Assembly: GCA_004000625.1 (NCBI GenBank) | Contig: SAUS01000107.1 | Coordinates: 1 to 6,303 of the forward strand | Source of the DNA: Candidatus Cibiobacter qucibialis | GTDB lineage: Bacteria > Bacillota > Clostridia > Oscillospirales > Ruminococcaceae | DNA: 6,303 bases | Direction of reading: 5' to 3' | In this document: positions 6,019-6,303 of the stretch, in pieces | How positions within the stretch are numbered: position 1 is the first letter of the stretch | Layout: every line of letters begins with the position of its first letter | Translations under genes and position numbers: made by a program | Notes under the pieces: model-generated | Seen by the model: only the letters and a program-made list of their open reading frames with translations | Told to the model about the DNA's origin: nothing | The model's database searches: none

Positions 6019-6047
6019 ATTCTATCACACGTTTTGCCCTTGTGCAA
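6019..6047 (-). promoter_or_regulatory. Promoter of the gntR-family gene
   Basis: On the minus strand TTGCAC (6047-6042), a 17-nt spacer and TAGAAT (6024-6019) make a good sigma-A-type promoter. Transcription should start near 6012, leaving a leader of about 68 nt. The TTCTAT repeats at 6012-6017 and 6020-6025 overlap the -10 and start site and could be a protein-binding site, but they are short. Confidence 0.65.
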
Positions 6048-6110
6048 CGCAGTCTCCCTTATTTTTCTGACCTTTTGCCTATATTTTTATGTGTTTCACA
6101 AAAATTCTTC

Positions 6111-6139
6111 TTGCAATTTGTATAATCTATTACTATAAT
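6111..6139 (+). promoter_or_regulatory. Outward plus-strand promoter with no gene visible
   Basis: TTGCAA (6111-6116), 17-nt spacer, TATAAT (6134-6139): a perfect -10 with a fair -35, divergent from gntR. Transcription would start near 6146 and run through two hairpins and into the second MITE-like copy, so the gene it serves must lie to the right of the window, or it makes a short RNA. A second TATAAT at 6121-6126 has no well-spaced -35. Confidence 0.6.
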
Positions 6140-6157
6140 AAAATTGTTTTTATCTTG

Positions 6158-6202
6158 CCTGCCGCTTTTGTTCCGGCAGGGTATCCCATGTTTTCCTGGG
6201 GT
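6158..6202 (+). other. Tandem hairpins in the predicted leader
   Basis: CCTGCCG (6158-6164) pairs perfectly with CGGCAGG (6174-6180) around a 9-nt loop. A second stem pairs 6183-6188 (ATCCCA) with 6197-6202 (TGGGGT), including one G-U pair. There is no following T tract, so they are not terminators as seen. They lie directly after the outward promoter and could be leader-RNA elements. I do not recognise a known riboswitch here. Confidence 0.4.
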
Positions 6203-6226
6203 GTATCTGAAAAGTCGAAAATTTAG

Positions 6227-6303
6227 GGCAACACCGCACAATTCCCGCCTTGCGGCTTAAGCACCGCTCCGGCAGCTGCGGCACGGCATCTGCGTTGCCA
6301 AAA
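6227..6303 (-). mobile_element. MITE-like element, second copy, inverted and cut by window end
   Basis: These 77 bp are the exact reverse complement of 1190-1266, that is the right half of the first copy, including the 18-bp terminal repeat GGCAACACCGCACAATTC at 6227-6244. The rest of the element would lie beyond the window; if it has the same length it should end near 6398. The bases just outside (TTAG, 6223-6226) differ from the TTAT beside the first copy, as expected of separate insertions. Confidence 0.75.

Noticed and set aside
1095..6303. Composite transposon formed by the two inverted elements
   Set aside because: No transposase is visible and the interior genes are ordinary for this class of genome; two independent insertions explain the pair more simply.

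Overview
The window is a piece of a moderately GC-rich, low-GC-type (Gram-positive) chromosome. Strong GGAGG-type ribosome binding sites, near-consensus sigma-A promoters, an MsmK/UgpC-type sugar ATPase beside an AraC regulator, and a BmrC/BmrD-like heterodimeric exporter all fit an anaerobic gut Clostridium-class bacterium. The general look (GC-rich genes, AT-rich intergenic DNA, short TIR repeats) resembles Faecalibacterium, Gemmiger or Subdoligranulum, but that genus-level guess is only inference.

Layout. (1) Positions 1-139, minus strand: the first 46 codons of a carbohydrate ABC importer ATPase running off the left edge. (2) 140-269: an AT-rich divergent regulatory region with a clear promoter for the rightward gene and repeated TTTATTGATA boxes. 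(3) 270-1070, plus strand: an AraC-family regulator with a TTG start. (4) 1071-1496: a 426-bp gene-free stretch holding a 172-bp MITE-like palindromic element (1095-1266), about 130 bp (1267-1396) in which I see nothing convincing, then a strong promoter and a short leader with two hairpins. (5) 1497-3281 and 3274-5157, plus strand: two overlapping genes for the halves of a heterodimeric ABC exporter; the first has a degenerate ATPase site (Asp for the catalytic Glu), the second a canonical one. (6) 5178-5226: an intrinsic terminator between convergent genes. (7) 5225-5944, minus strand: a GntR/FadR-type (FCD) regulator with its own promoter. (8) 5945-6303: a 359-bp gene-free stretch holding the gntR promoter, an outward plus-strand promoter with hairpins, and the beginning of a second copy of the MITE-like element in inverted orientation, cut by the window end.

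How the parts work together. The importer ATPase and the divergent AraC regulator look like a sugar-uptake control pair. The two exporter genes form an operon with translational overlap and a shared terminator. The GntR regulator is convergent with the exporter, so a direct link between them is not shown. The most distinctive structure is the pair of inverted MITE-like copies, identical over all 77 visible bases, bracketing the exporter operon and the GntR gene.
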